Positions 16,422 to 25,840 are shown, counted from the first letter of the stretch. The stretch is DNA of 64,000 nucleotides from Janthinobacterium sp. 64 (GCF_002813325.1 NZ_PHUG01000001.1:3534001-3598000); one strand, 5' to 3'. Notes: generated by a model not told the origin, from the letters alone. Program-made: numbers and translations.

Positions 16422-18482
16422 TTAGCCCTTCGGCGCGGCCAATAACGCCTTCATGCGCGCCAGACGTTCTTTCGGCGAAATGATTTCCGACTCGGTCGGC
16501 ACGGCGTCGCCCACGTCAAGTTGCATTTCCTTGATGAAACGCGACGGGTCACAATGGACTTGCTCGCCGGCCCGCTTGCGCTTCTTGCACCAGGTGACGT
16601 GCAAAGTGCGCTGAGCGCGCGTAATGCCCACATACATCAGGCGGCGCTCTTCCTGGATGCGCGCGGCGATGGTTTCGGCCGGCGCGTCAGGGTCGCCCTT
16701 GTGCGGCAAGATGCCCTCCTCCACACCGACCAGAAACACGTGCGGAAATTCCAGACCTTTCGACGCGTGCAGGGTGGACATGCGCACGGCGTCCTGCTCC
16801 TCGTCCTTGCCTTCGAGCATGGTCATCAGGGCCACCATCTGCGTCAGTTCCAGCACGTTCTTTTCTTCGCCATCGCGGTCCTTGCCGCCCCGGCCCCGTT
16901 CCTTGAGCCAGTTGACGAATTCCAGCACGTTCTGCCACTTGCTTTGCGCTTGCCGTTCCTCGAAGGCATCGTACAGATACGATTCGTAGTGGATTTCCTT
17001 CATCATGTCATCGAGCACTTCGGCCGCGTTGTCGCCGCTGCCGGCCGCGCCCGGACGGCTGGCGCGCGATTCGAGGTCGTTGATGAAGTTGCAGAAATCG
17101 CGCAGCGGGCCCAGTTGGCGGTCCGTCAGCTTGGCCTCGATACCACCTTTAAAAACGGCCTGGAACAGCGAGCACTGCCACTGCCCCGAGAATGCGCCCA
17201 GCACTTCCAGCGTCGACTGGCCCACGCCACGGCGCGGCGTCGTCACGGCGCGGATGAAGGCCGGATCGTCGTCTTCGTTGGCCAGCAGGCGCAGGTAGCT
17301 GATGATGTCCTTGATCTCGGCCTTGTCAAAAAAGCTCTGGCCGCCCGAGATCGTGTATGGGATGCGCTCCTTGCGCAGACACTGTTCGATGATGCGCGCC
17401 TGGTGGTTGCCCCGGTACAAAATCGCATAATCGGAAAACTTGTTCTTGCGCTCAAAATGGTCGGCCGAGATCATGATGGCGACCTGCTCCGCCTCCTGCT
17501 CGTCCGTCTGCATGCCCAGCACCTTGATCGGCTCGCCCAGGCCATGTTCCGACCACAGCGACTTTTCAAACAGTTTCGGGTTGTTGCCGATGACGGCATT
17601 GGCCGCGTTGAGCACGCGCATGGTGGAGCGGTAATTCTGCTCCAGTTTGATCACGCGCAGATCGGGGAAGTCCGTTTCCAGCGTTTTTAAATTTTCCACG
17701 GTGGCGCCGCGCCAGGCATAGATCGCCTGGTCGTCGTCGCCCACGGCCGTAAACATCGGCTTCTTGCCGATGCCCGTCACCATCAATTTGACCAGTTCGT
17801 ACTGGCAGGTATTCGTGTCCTGGTACTCGTCGACGAGCAGGTAGCGCAGACGGCGCTGCCACTTGTCGCGCACGGGACCGTTGTTGCGGAACAGTTCCAC
17901 GGGCAAGCGGATCAAATCGTCGAAATCGACGGCCTGGTAAGCGGACAGCGTCGCCACATAGCTGCGGTAGATGCGCGCCGCGTTCGCCTCATCTTCATCC
18001 TTGGCTTGCGCCAGCGCCATATCCGGGTCGATCAGGCCGTTTTTCCACAGAGACATGGCGTTCTGGATGCCACGAATGACCTGTTTATCGGTGGTAATGG
18101 CGAGGTCTTGCACGAGGGAAAAACAGTCGTCGCTGTCCATGATGGAAAAGCGATCCTTGAGTCCGACGCCATTGGCTTCCTGGCGCAGGATTTTCACGCC
18201 CAGCGAATGGAAAGTCGACACCGTCAGCTGCTTGGCCTGGCGCGGCTGTTTCAGCAGCTTGGCGATGCGCTCCTGCATTTCCAGCGCCGCCTTGTTGGTG
18301 AAGGTCAGCGCGGCGATGGTGCGCGGGTCGTAGCCCCGGTCTTCGATCAGATGGGCGATCTTTTGCGTGATCACGCGCGTCTTGCCCGAACCGGCGCCCG
18401 CCAGCACCAGGCAAGGCCCGTCGAGGTAGGTAACCGCTTCGCTTTGGGGCGCATTCAGACCGAACTGTGGTGCTTTGGACAT
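16422..18482 (-). CDS. rep: Superfamily 1 DNA helicase, Rep/UvrD type
   Basis: This 686-residue 3-prime to 5-prime helicase shows motif I GAGSGKTR (residues 29-36), motif II LLVDEYQDTN, motif III GDDDQAIYAWRGATVENL, motif IV QNYRS and the C-terminal VGITRAQRTLHVTWCKKR. The motif III wording and the length favour Rep over UvrD. Rep helps replication forks pass protein roadblocks. The ATG at 18482 starts seven residues before the Q-motif FGLNAPQ. The C-terminus faces the antitoxin gene, seven bases away, with no obvious terminator. Confidence 0.85.
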   Translation of the reverse strand: MSKAPQFGLNAPQSEAVTYLDGPCLVLAGAGSGKTRVITQKIAHLIEDRGYDPRTIAALTFTNKAALEMQERIAKLLKQPRQAKQLTVSTFHSLGVKILRQEANGVGLKDRFSIMDSDDCFSLVQDLAITTDKQVIRGIQNAMSLWKNGLIDPDMALAQAKDEDEANAARIYRSYVATLSAYQAVDFDDLIRLPVELFRNNGPVRDKWQRRLRYLLVDEYQDTNTCQYELVKLMVTGIGKKPMFTAVGDDDQAIYAWRGATVENLKTLETDFPDLRVIKLEQNYRSTMRVLNAANAVIGNNPKLFEKSLWSEHGLGEPIKVLGMQTDEQEAEQVAIMISADHFERKNKFSDYAILYRGNHQARIIEQCLRKERIPYTISGGQSFFDKAEIKDIISYLRLLANEDDDPAFIRAVTTPRRGVGQSTLEVLGAFSGQWQCSLFQAVFKGGIEAKLTDRQLGPLRDFCNFINDLESRASRPGAAGSGDNAAEVLDDMMKEIHYESYLYDAFEERQAQSKWQNVLEFVNWLKERGRGGKDRDGEEKNVLELTQMVALMTMLEGKDEEQDAVRMSTLHASKGLEFPHVFLVGVEEGILPHKGDPDAPAETIAARIQEERRLMYVGITRAQRTLHVTWCKKRKRAGEQVHCDPSRFIKEMQLDVGDAVPTESEIISPKERLARMKALLAAPKG

Positions 18483-18689
18483 CAGGGTATTTCCGCAGGG
18501 AACAGCAGCCCATTGTAACAGCGTCGCGTGGGCTATTTGCATGGCGGGCCATGCCTGAAAAACAGGCATTGGCATTGATATATCGCCATATGCCGCCATC
18601 TTGGCCGATTCAATGCGTGCGGCGATGCCATGCCTGGAGTACCATTCCGCCTATATCGCCCGCGCGCGCCCTTACCGAATGGCAGTCCC

Positions 18690-19175
18690 ATGAAATTTGA
18701 ACACCTGATTGAAATCAACGATCCGCTGAACCCGCTGATCGACACCTTGAGCCTGGAACAAGTCTGGCGCGGCCTGGTCTTGCGTGCCGAGTCGCCGAAG
18801 CTGTTCGTGCCGCACCTCGATGAATGCCAGATCAGCGAGCGCAGCGATGCCGGTTTCGCGCGCAGCCTGCGCTATGGCGAGCTGGTCATCAACGACAGGG
18901 TGGTGCTGATCCCGCAACTGCAGGTGCGCTACGAAGTGCCGGCGCAACAGGACATCAGCGCGTCCTCGCTCGTGATGACCATCGAAATGCCCGATGAAGC
19001 GAGCCTGTGGGTGCGCTTCCAGTACGACGACGGCCACGACGCGGCCACCGATGCGGCCAACGCCCTGTACGACGACTTCCGCCGCTCCGCCTACAAGGAG
19101 TCCGACATCGACACCGTGCGCATCATGCGCGAGCTGGCGCTCGAGGGACGGCTCGATGCGGGCCTGCTGAATTAA
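18690..19175 (+). CDS. SRPBCC family protein (DUF1857, AtaL-like)
   Basis: This 161-residue protein matches the DUF1857 group of the START/SRPBCC fold: MKFEHLIEINDPLNPLIDTL, then EQVWRGLVLRAESPKLFVPHLD and the C-terminal DDFRRSAYKESDIDTVRIMREL. The fold makes a hydrophobic ligand pocket; the ligand is unknown. I chose the ATG at 18690 because the family starts with this segment. It is convergent with the HD-GYP gene, 9 bases apart. Confidence 0.8.
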   Translation: MKFEHLIEINDPLNPLIDTLSLEQVWRGLVLRAESPKLFVPHLDECQISERSDAGFARSLRYGELVINDRVVLIPQLQVRYEVPAQQDISASSLVMTIEMPDEASLWVRFQYDDGHDAATDAANALYDDFRRSAYKESDIDTVRIMRELALEGRLDAGLLN

Positions 19176-19184
19176 ACTCGTGCA

Positions 19185-20306
19185 TTAAATTCGTGCGCTG
19201 CTGCCCCACAGCTGATCGGGCCTAAACTGCAGCCCCGCCTGCTCCGCGCTGAGCACTTCGCGAATCGCGTGCAAGTCCACGCGCGTATCGCGCCGCAGCG
19301 GCACGTCCAGGCGCGCGCCACGCGGGCCGACCAGCGATTGCACGTGGGGCGTGGTGGCATTCAAGCCCTTGCGCGTGACGACGCCGATTTCTCCATTGAG
19401 CAGTTTGACGAAGGTGCCGACCGGATAGATGCCCAGCTCGCGCACCAGCAGCGAGGCCAGCGGCGCATCCAGCGTGGCCTTGTCGGCCATCAGCATTTCA
19501 CGCAGGGCCACGTTCGGCAGCAGGGGCTGGCGGTAGCTGCGCCTTGACACTCGCGCGCAATAGCGGTCAGCCAGCATGATCAGGCGCGCGCCGATGCCGA
19601 TCGCCTCGCCTTGCGTGCCCAGCGGATAGCCGCTGCCATCGATATTTTCATGGTGCTGCAGCACGGCTTGCAGCCAGACGGCGTCCGTCACGCCCGCCGC
19701 GCGCAGCAAGTCGACACCGGCTTGCGGATGGGCGCGGATATAGGCGCGCTCCTGCGCGTCCAGCGGGCCCGCTTTGTGCTGAAAATCCGCATGGCGTTCC
19801 AGCATGCCCACATTCATGCTCAACGCAGCGAGCACCACGCTGCGCACGATGGCATCGTCGAGTTTCAGTGCGCGCGCCAGCAGGGCCGTGATGACGGCAG
19901 TGTCGACGCTGTGCCGCACGGCAAAGTCCCCCGCGCCCTGGTTGTGCAGGATGCAGGCCAGCGCCACGTCGGCGTCCAGTGCCACGGCCTCTTCCACCAG
20001 CTGCGCCAGCGGCACCAAGGACGCGTGGCTGCCCGCCTGACCGGCGGCAATGAAGGGCAAGACGAGGGCCAGCCCCGCCGTGACGAGGTTCAGCATGCGC
20101 AGCGCCGACGGCGCTTCCGTGGCCGTGCGCGGCAGGTCGGCACTGGTATCGGCGATGACGCCGCGCGCCAACAGCAATGCGATCTGGTTCTCGCTGCTGA
20201 CGACATGGCCCAGCCTGGCCAGCAAGCTGCCTGTTTCGCCATGCACGTCCCAGGGCAGGGCCACGCCCAAGGCGAGCTCTCCCGCGTAAATGCGCCGAAT
20301 TTTCAC
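19185..20306 (-). CDS. Degenerate HD-GYP domain protein
   Basis: This protein of about 373 residues has an HD-GYP-like domain: HSVDTAVITALLARALKL, then LSMNVGMLERH, and LQHHENIDGSGYPLG. The GYP signature is intact, but the metal-binding HDxGK motif has become MNVGM, so c-di-GMP hydrolysis is doubtful; the protein may be a sensor or binding partner. A C-terminal domain (VGTFVKLLNGEIGVVTRKG) is the one commonly found after HD-GYP domains. The GTG at 20306 is preferred because GGAG lies five bases upstream; an ATG at 20369 is also in frame. Confidence 0.75.
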   Translation of the reverse strand: MKIRRIYAGELALGVALPWDVHGETGSLLARLGHVVSSENQIALLLARGVIADTSADLPRTATEAPSALRMLNLVTAGLALVLPFIAAGQAGSHASLVPLAQLVEEAVALDADVALACILHNQGAGDFAVRHSVDTAVITALLARALKLDDAIVRSVVLAALSMNVGMLERHADFQHKAGPLDAQERAYIRAHPQAGVDLLRAAGVTDAVWLQAVLQHHENIDGSGYPLGTQGEAIGIGARLIMLADRYCARVSRRSYRQPLLPNVALREMLMADKATLDAPLASLLVRELGIYPVGTFVKLLNGEIGVVTRKGLNATTPHVQSLVGPRGARLDVPLRRDTRVDLHAIREVLSAEQAGLQFRPDQLWGSSARI

Positions 20307-20368
20307 ATCGTCTCCGTCATCGCTAGCCGCTACCCTTTTTACCATCAGGAAGTCGTGGGCATGAACCA

Positions 20369-20404
20369 ATTGAAATATTTTTTGCTTTTAATCAATATTT
20401 CAAT
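20369..20404. repeat. AT-rich inverted repeat upstream of the HD-GYP gene
   Basis: Arms ATTGAAATATT and AATATTTCAAT (11 bases, perfect) flank 14 bases, at 62-98 bases upstream of the GTG start and 65 bases after the stop of the oxidoreductase gene. It may be a regulator site or a weak terminator; no T-run supports the latter. Confidence 0.45.
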
Positions 20405-20469
20405 GTGGCAGCGATGATCGCGCAATCATGTGCGCTTGTCTACAAAATTGTTTAAATATAAAAACTGCA

Positions 20470-21930
20470 TCAGACGCCAGGCGAGCAATCGGCACAGCCG
20501 GGCGCGTGTTCCGGGTCTTTTTCCAGGTGCAGCGCCAGCTCGCGCAAGGCCGTGCGCACGCCTTCCTCGATGACGGGGTGGTAGAACGGCATGTCGAGCA
20601 TGGCCGGCACCGTCAGCTGCGCCTGGCATGCCCAGGCCAGCAAGTGGCCCAGGTGTTCCGCCCGTGGGCCGATCAGTTCGGCACCGAGAAAACGCTTGCT
20701 GCCGAACTCCGCATACACGCGCAGCAAGCCCTGGTTTTGCAGCATCACGCGGCTGCGGCCCTGGTTGCCAAACGACACGGCGCCGACGGCAAAGCGGCCC
20801 GCGTGGCTCACGCACAGTTGCTGGTACGTGGCGCCCACGGTGGCGATCTGCGGTTCCGTAAAGGCGATCGCCAGCGGCGTGCGGCGCAAGCCCGGTTTAA
20901 CGTCAGGAAAGCGCGCCGCGTTCTCCCCGGCGATGCGGCCCTCGTCGGCCGCTTCGGGCAGCAGCGGCAAGGCATTGTCGGCATCGCCGGCGATGAAGAT
21001 GGCGCTCTTGCCGCATTGCATGGTGTGCGGGTCATGCAGGGGAATGCCGTGGCGGTCGAGCTCGATTTGCGCCGTCTCCAGGCCAATGTGATCCACATTC
21101 GGACGGCGGCCGATGGCGGCCAGCACATACTCGAATTGCTCGGTTTTTTCCTGGCCCGCGTCATCACGGCTGGTCAGCACGATGCCATTGCCGTCCGGCG
21201 TTTTTGCCATGTGCGCGATCTGGGTCATGAAACGGATATCGAGTTCGCGCGCCAGCACGGCATCGGCCTCGCGCAGCACCAGCGGGTCCGTCAGCTGTGC
21301 GACTTTATTGCCGCGCGCAAACAGGGTCACGCGCACGCCCAGCCGCGCCAGCGCCTGGCCCAGCTCCAGGCCGATGACGCCGCTGCCGACCACGGCGACT
21401 GACTTGGGCAAGTCCGTCCATTCGAACACGGCGTCGCTGGTGATGACGCGCTCGCCCGCCGCCCGCCACTCGGGCGGCACGATGGGCGTGGAGCCGGTGG
21501 CGATCACCACGCTGGCAGCTTCAACGATGGTGTGTTCATCGACCTGCAATGTGCCGGGGGAAATAAAACGCGCATGGCCGCGCAGTTTTTCCTCGTCGGC
21601 GATGGCGTTGACGCCGTCGAGCACGAAGCCGACAAAACGGTCGCGCTCGCTGCGCACCCTGGCCATCACTTGCCGGCCATCGATGCGCACGGGGCCAGGA
21701 TGCACGCCAAAAGCGGGCGCGGCGGCCACCGCATGGGCCGCCTCGGCCGCCGCGATCAAGAGTTTGCTGGGCATGCAGCCGACTCTGGCGCAGGTCGTGC
21801 CGTACGGTCCGCTTTCGATCATCAGCACGCGCTTGCCCTGCATGCGCGCCGCCTTGTGCGCCGTCATGCCGGCCGTGCCGCTGCCGATCACGGCCACATC
21901 CACTTGTAGTGTTTTCATCGTGCTATCCAT
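20470..21930 (-). CDS. FAD-dependent pyridine nucleotide-disulfide oxidoreductase (dihydrolipoyl dehydrogenase-like)
   Basis: This 486-residue flavoprotein has the N-terminal FAD motif VAVIGSGTAGMTAHKAARM, the redox disulfide GTTCARVGCMPSK (four residues between the cysteines), a second Rossmann motif VAVVGSGVIGLELGQALARLG, the FAD motif IFIAGDADN, and the C-terminal catalytic His-Glu in YHPVIEEGVRTALREL. It ends in an extra CADC pair. No 2-oxo acid dehydrogenase genes are nearby, so it is probably not the dehydrogenase-complex Lpd but a paralogue with another electron acceptor. The ATG at 21918 is an alternative start. It is divergent from argP. Confidence 0.85.
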   Translation of the reverse strand: MDSTMKTLQVDVAVIGSGTAGMTAHKAARMQGKRVLMIESGPYGTTCARVGCMPSKLLIAAAEAAHAVAAAPAFGVHPGPVRIDGRQVMARVRSERDRFVGFVLDGVNAIADEEKLRGHARFISPGTLQVDEHTIVEAASVVIATGSTPIVPPEWRAAGERVITSDAVFEWTDLPKSVAVVGSGVIGLELGQALARLGVRVTLFARGNKVAQLTDPLVLREADAVLARELDIRFMTQIAHMAKTPDGNGIVLTSRDDAGQEKTEQFEYVLAAIGRRPNVDHIGLETAQIELDRHGIPLHDPHTMQCGKSAIFIAGDADNALPLLPEAADEGRIAGENAARFPDVKPGLRRTPLAIAFTEPQIATVGATYQQLCVSHAGRFAVGAVSFGNQGRSRVMLQNQGLLRVYAEFGSKRFLGAELIGPRAEHLGHLLAWACQAQLTVPAMLDMPFYHPVIEEGVRTALRELALHLEKDPEHAPGCADCSPGV

Positions 21931-22004
21931 CCACTGAGGTTGCTCACAGCGTTCGATACTACCCGTTTGCCGAAAATAAGGTTTTACTTTGCAGCAATAT
22001 ATGT

Positions 22005-22019
22005 ATTAGTATAACTAAT
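22005..22019. promoter_or_regulatory. Small palindrome in the argP/oxidoreductase divergent region
   Basis: ATTAGT and ACTAAT flank ATA, 28 bases upstream of the argP start in an AT-rich divergent promoter region. LysR regulators often bind such dyads; binding by ArgP itself is only an inference. Confidence 0.35.
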
Positions 22020-22046
22020 CATTTTCAAAATTTATAAGCCAAGCTA

Positions 22047-22937
22047 ATGGGATCACTCGATTATCGCGCGCTGGCCGTGCTGGACGCCGTGGCCAGCCAT
22101 GGCAGTTTCGACAAGGCCGCCCTGGCGCTGGGCATCACCCAGTCGGCCGTCTCGCAGCGCATCAAGGCGCTGGAAGACGCCAGCGGGCGCTTGCTGATCA
22201 TCCGTGGCCAGCCAGCCGTGCCGACGGGACTGGGCCAGCGCCTGATCGTACATCACCGCAACGTCAAGCTGATGGAAGCGTCGCTCGACATCGACCTGGG
22301 CAACAGCGTCAGCATGCCGGAAATCGCCATCGCCATCGATGCCGACAGCCTGGCCACGTGGTTCCCCGACACCTTGTCCGCACTGCTGGCGCCGCCGCGC
22401 TGCCAGCTCGACGTGCGCCTGGCCGACAGCGACAGCGCCTTGCAGATGGTGCGCAACGGCTCCGTGTTCGGCTGCGTGGCGGCCGAATCCGGCACAGCAC
22501 TGGACGCGGCAGCGGCCACCAGCGTCACGCCGCTGGGCATGCTGCGCTATGTCTGCGTAGCCACGCCCGTGTTTGCGGGCCACTGGTTCGGCGATGGTTT
22601 TATTGCCGAAGCGGTGCAGCTGGCGCCGGCCGTCGTGGGCCAGCACGGCTTGCTGGCGCGTTTCCTTGCTGAACAACTCAATCTGCGCGAAGCGTTTCCG
22701 CACCACACCTTACCGGTGGAAGCGGCGCGCCGCGCCTGCGTGTTCGATGGCCTGGCCTACGGCCTGATGCCGCAGCGCCTGGCCGCGCAGGCGCTGGCAA
22801 CAGACCGTCTCGTGGATCTGATGCCGGGCAGCACCCTGGATGTGCCGCTGAGCTGGCATGCGTGGACGCTGGATACGCCGTTTACCAAGCTGCTGTCCGA
22901 GCAGATCGTCAAATCCGCCCGCGATTATCTGCAGTAG
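22047..22937 (+). CDS. argP: LysR-family transcriptional regulator ArgP
   Basis: This 296-residue protein has the N-terminal LysR helix-turn-helix DKAALALGITQSAVSQRIKALE and follows the E. coli ArgP (IciA) pattern through the whole length, including the MLRYVCVATPVFAGHWF segment of the effector domain. ArgP controls genes for arginine/lysine metabolism and export in response to lysine. No argO/lysE gene is adjacent; the divergent gene is a flavoprotein. Its stop is one base from the priA stop (convergent, without a terminator). Confidence 0.85.
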   Translation: MGSLDYRALAVLDAVASHGSFDKAALALGITQSAVSQRIKALEDASGRLLIIRGQPAVPTGLGQRLIVHHRNVKLMEASLDIDLGNSVSMPEIAIAIDADSLATWFPDTLSALLAPPRCQLDVRLADSDSALQMVRNGSVFGCVAAESGTALDAAAATSVTPLGMLRYVCVATPVFAGHWFGDGFIAEAVQLAPAVVGQHGLLARFLAEQLNLREAFPHHTLPVEAARRACVFDGLAYGLMPQRLAAQALATDRLVDLMPGSTLDVPLSWHAWTLDTPFTKLLSEQIVKSARDYLQ

Positions 22938-22938
22938 T

Positions 22939-24999
22939 TTAAATATCGAGCGGGTCCACTTCCAGCGACCATTTCACGCGCGTCTTCATGGCGCGCAGCT
23001 CACTTAACCATTCTTTTAAAAACGCTTGCAGCGCGGGCCGCGAGGCAGACTCCAGCAACAGCTGGGCGCGGTCCACGTTGTAGACGCGCGTCATGCTCAT
23101 GGGAATCGGGTCATTGATGGTCACTTGCGGGTGTTCCATGCATTCCTTGGCCGCCTGCAGGAATTCGATGGCCGTCGCCAGCTCGGGCGCCTCGGCGCGC
23201 AGCAGGGCCTGGAACAGATACGGCGGCAACGCCGCCTGCGCCCGCTCTTCCAGCAAGGTGGTGGCGAAATTGTCGTAATCGTGGTGGACGACGGCGTCGT
23301 ACAGCGGATGGCGCGCATAGCGCGTCTGGATCAGCACCTCACTGACGCTGCCGCCTTCCGTCTGCGCGGCCCGCCCGGCCCGGCCCGCCACCTGCATCAG
23401 CTGGGCGAACAGCCGTTCGCTGGCGCGGTAATCCTGCGAAAACAGGGCCGTGTCCGGATTCAAGATGCCGACCAGGGTCAGCTTTTTGAAATCGTGGCCC
23501 TTGGCCACCATCTGCGTGCCGATCAGAATATCGACTTCGCCCCGGTGCACGGTGTCGAACGCTTCCTGCGCGCTGCCCTTCTTGCGCGTGGAATCGGCAT
23601 CGATGCGCAAAATCCGAGCCTCGGGAAACAATTGCTGTAACCCCTCTTCCACGCGCTGCGTGCCGCGTCCCAGCGGCTGCAAATCGACGTTGCCGCAGGT
23701 GGGGCAATGGCGGGGAATGCGCAATTCCAGGCTGCAATGGTGGCAGCGCAGCCGGTGTTCGGGCTTGTGCAGCACCATGAACGAGGTGCAGCGCGTGCAA
23801 TTGCTGATCCAGCCGCACGATTCGCAGCAGATGACGGGCGAATAGCCGCGCCGGTTCAAAAACAGCAGCGACTGCTCACCGCGCTCCATGCGCAGCTTTA
23901 ATGCCGCTACCAGATGCGATGTCAGGCCATCTTTCGGCTTGTCGCGCTCCATGTCGAGGATCTTGACGCGAGGCAGCACCGCATTTTTCACCGCCCGTTC
24001 ACGCAACTCCAGCTTGCGGTAGCGCCCCGTCTGCGCGTGGTGCCAGCTTTCCAGCGAGGGCGTGGCCGAACCGAGCACGATGGGAATCTGCAATTGCCAG
24101 GCGCGCCACACGGCCAGGTCGCGCGCCGAATAGCGCAAGCCTTCCTGTTGCTTGTAGGAAGGATCGTGTTCCTCGTCGATGACGATGAGCTTGAGCTTGG
24201 GCAACGACGCCAGGATGGCCAGCCGCGTGCCGAGCACGATGCGCGCCTGGCCCTGGTGGGCGGCCAGCCAGTGCAGCATGCGTTCGCCTTCGGACAGGCT
24301 GCTGTGCAGGGTGGCCAGCATGACGCCGGGAAAGCGCGCGCGGATATTGCCTTCCAGCTGGGGTGTCAGGTTAATTTCCGGCACCAGGATCAGGATTTGC
24401 GCATCGTCCTCGCGCGCCAGCACCTGGGCGCACGCCTGCAGATACACTTCCGTCTTGCCGCTGCCCGTCACGCCGTACAGCAGGGTCGGCTTGAAACCCC
24501 GGGCGCCGCCGATGGCGTCCGCCGCTTCCTGCTGGGCGGCATTCAGGGCCGGCATGTTCAGCGGCGTGCCATCGTGGGCATCGGCCAGCTTGGCCAGCTT
24601 CTTGATGGCGCGGTCGAGCGCCACGGTGGTCAGCACGCGCAGATTCTTCGGCAAACCCGGCAGCGCCACCTCGCCCAGCGGTCGCTGGTAGTAATCGGCG
24701 GTAAAGGCGGCCAGCGCCAGCCACTGCTCCGACAAGGGCGCCAGCTGGCTGCGCACGGCCAGCACGTCCTTCAGTTTCGCGGCAGGCACGTCGGTACTGT
24801 CGGACACACCGACGATCAGCCCCATCACTTCGCGCCGGCCGAACGGCACCAGCGCCAGTTGCCCCACTTGCGGCAGCGGTGCGGCAGCATCCGCGCCGGC
24901 GTCCGCCACCGCCGCGTTCCAGCGGTAGTCGAACAGGGCGTTCAGGGGCGTGTCGAGCGCGATTTTCAGGATGCACGACGTCAAAATGCACTGCGACAT
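22939..24999 (-). CDS. priA: Primosomal protein N-prime (PriA helicase)
   Basis: This 686-residue protein restarts stalled replication forks. An N-terminal DNA-binding domain (LDTPLNALFDYRW, VGQLALVPFGRREVMGLIVG) is followed by helicase motif I YGVTGSGKTEVY, motif II VIDEEHDPSYKQQ, and a zinc-binding domain with four CxxC pairs (CCESCGWISNCTRC, CHHCS, CPTCG). The C-terminal helicase motifs include LIGTQMVAKGHDF and QVAGRAGR. The ATG at 24999 is preferred; the longer frame to 25068 adds unrelated sequence. It lies next to the DnaA-box-rich gap, with hemE beyond it. Confidence 0.95.
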   Translation of the reverse strand: MSQCILTSCILKIALDTPLNALFDYRWNAAVADAGADAAAPLPQVGQLALVPFGRREVMGLIVGVSDSTDVPAAKLKDVLAVRSQLAPLSEQWLALAAFTADYYQRPLGEVALPGLPKNLRVLTTVALDRAIKKLAKLADAHDGTPLNMPALNAAQQEAADAIGGARGFKPTLLYGVTGSGKTEVYLQACAQVLAREDDAQILILVPEINLTPQLEGNIRARFPGVMLATLHSSLSEGERMLHWLAAHQGQARIVLGTRLAILASLPKLKLIVIDEEHDPSYKQQEGLRYSARDLAVWRAWQLQIPIVLGSATPSLESWHHAQTGRYRKLELRERAVKNAVLPRVKILDMERDKPKDGLTSHLVAALKLRMERGEQSLLFLNRRGYSPVICCESCGWISNCTRCTSFMVLHKPEHRLRCHHCSLELRIPRHCPTCGNVDLQPLGRGTQRVEEGLQQLFPEARILRIDADSTRKKGSAQEAFDTVHRGEVDILIGTQMVAKGHDFKKLTLVGILNPDTALFSQDYRASERLFAQLMQVAGRAGRAAQTEGGSVSEVLIQTRYARHPLYDAVVHHDYDNFATTLLEERAQAALPPYLFQALLRAEAPELATAIEFLQAAKECMEHPQVTINDPIPMSMTRVYNVDRAQLLLESASRPALQAFLKEWLSELRAMKTRVKWSLEVDPLDI

Positions 25000-25140
25000 G
25001 GGGGGTGGGCCTATCTTATAAAAAAGCGCGCGGCAGGATCCATCGCGCGGCGGGAGGTCAGGCATCAAGCCAGCGGGCCATGATACTTGTTTCGTCCGTC
25101 AAACGCCTAACAGCAGGCAGGACAGCGTGTCATCATGCCT

Positions 25141-25760
25141 GAAGAAAATTCTGTGGATAACTTTGTGGACAAAGCAAAATTAACTTTCATAAAAATGTGG
25201 ACAGAAAATTTTGATCGCCGTCAAGAGGGGCGCGCAAGAAAAATTAACTATTTAAAATCAATGACTTAAAAATTGATCTCCGGAAGGCGATAAATCCGTG
25301 GGGCATTTCCGCCGCTGTGCATAACTGAACCATTTCTGATTTTTTTTGTACAGGAATAAGCACCGTTTTGATGCATGCCCTGCGCAAAAATCTCCACCAT
25401 CGGCGGCAAAGTTGACAATTGCCGGGCAAGCGTTCGGTTTTACCCGGCGGGCGGCGAAACATTGTTGAATGATCATGCAGTGCAACATCCACTTCAGGTG
25501 AAACCTGAACATCGACGCTAAGTATCGGTTAACAAAATACTTTTCAATTTTATCCACAGAATCTGTTGATAACTTTGTGGACAATGAAGGAATAAGGCTG
25601 GTAACCGGAAGAACAACCTTATCAATTGCAACAAAGTCCGCCGGGCAAGGCGTTTTTTATTTCTTAATAATCAAACACTTGCAGAGTATCCCCGGGCATG
25701 GCTTTTCGACTGCCTCTTATTTCCGCAGCAAAAAAAATTGTGCATAAGTCGGTATTTCTT
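25141..25760. other. AT-rich DnaA-box cluster; candidate replication origin
   Basis: The gap between the priA start and the hemE stop has no credible gene and is AT-rich against GC-rich surroundings. It holds two perfect DnaA boxes (TGTGGATAA at 25152-25160 and TTATCCACA at 25550-25558) and near matches: TGTGGACAA at 25164 and 25576, TGTGGACAG at 25196, TGTGCATAA at 25316 and 25739, TGTTGATAA at 25564. Two box pairs share the wording of box, CTT, TGTGGACAA (25152-25172 and 25564-25584). AT-rich tracts (25241-25270 and 25651-25675) could serve for unwinding. hemE neighbours the origin in Caulobacter; gene polarity around it here does not switch clearly. Confidence 0.45.
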
Positions 25761-25781
25761 GCTAAGGCGCAGCAAAGAAAA

Positions 25782-25809
25782 AGGCAGGCTTCCGCTGGAA
25801 AGCCTGCCT
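25782..25809 (-). terminator. Rho-independent terminator of hemE
   Basis: A 10-bp stem (AGGCAGGCTT at 25782-25791 with its complement at 25800-25809) is followed on the minus strand by a T-rich run, 31 bases after the hemE stop. Confidence 0.85.
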
Positions 25810-25840
25810 CTCTGCCCCTGTGCCAGGGCAATGCGCTTGC

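Noticed and set aside
25244..25584. Two small minus-strand frames in the priA-hemE gap
   Set aside because: No ribosome site or family likeness, and they overlap DnaA boxes; treated as non-coding.
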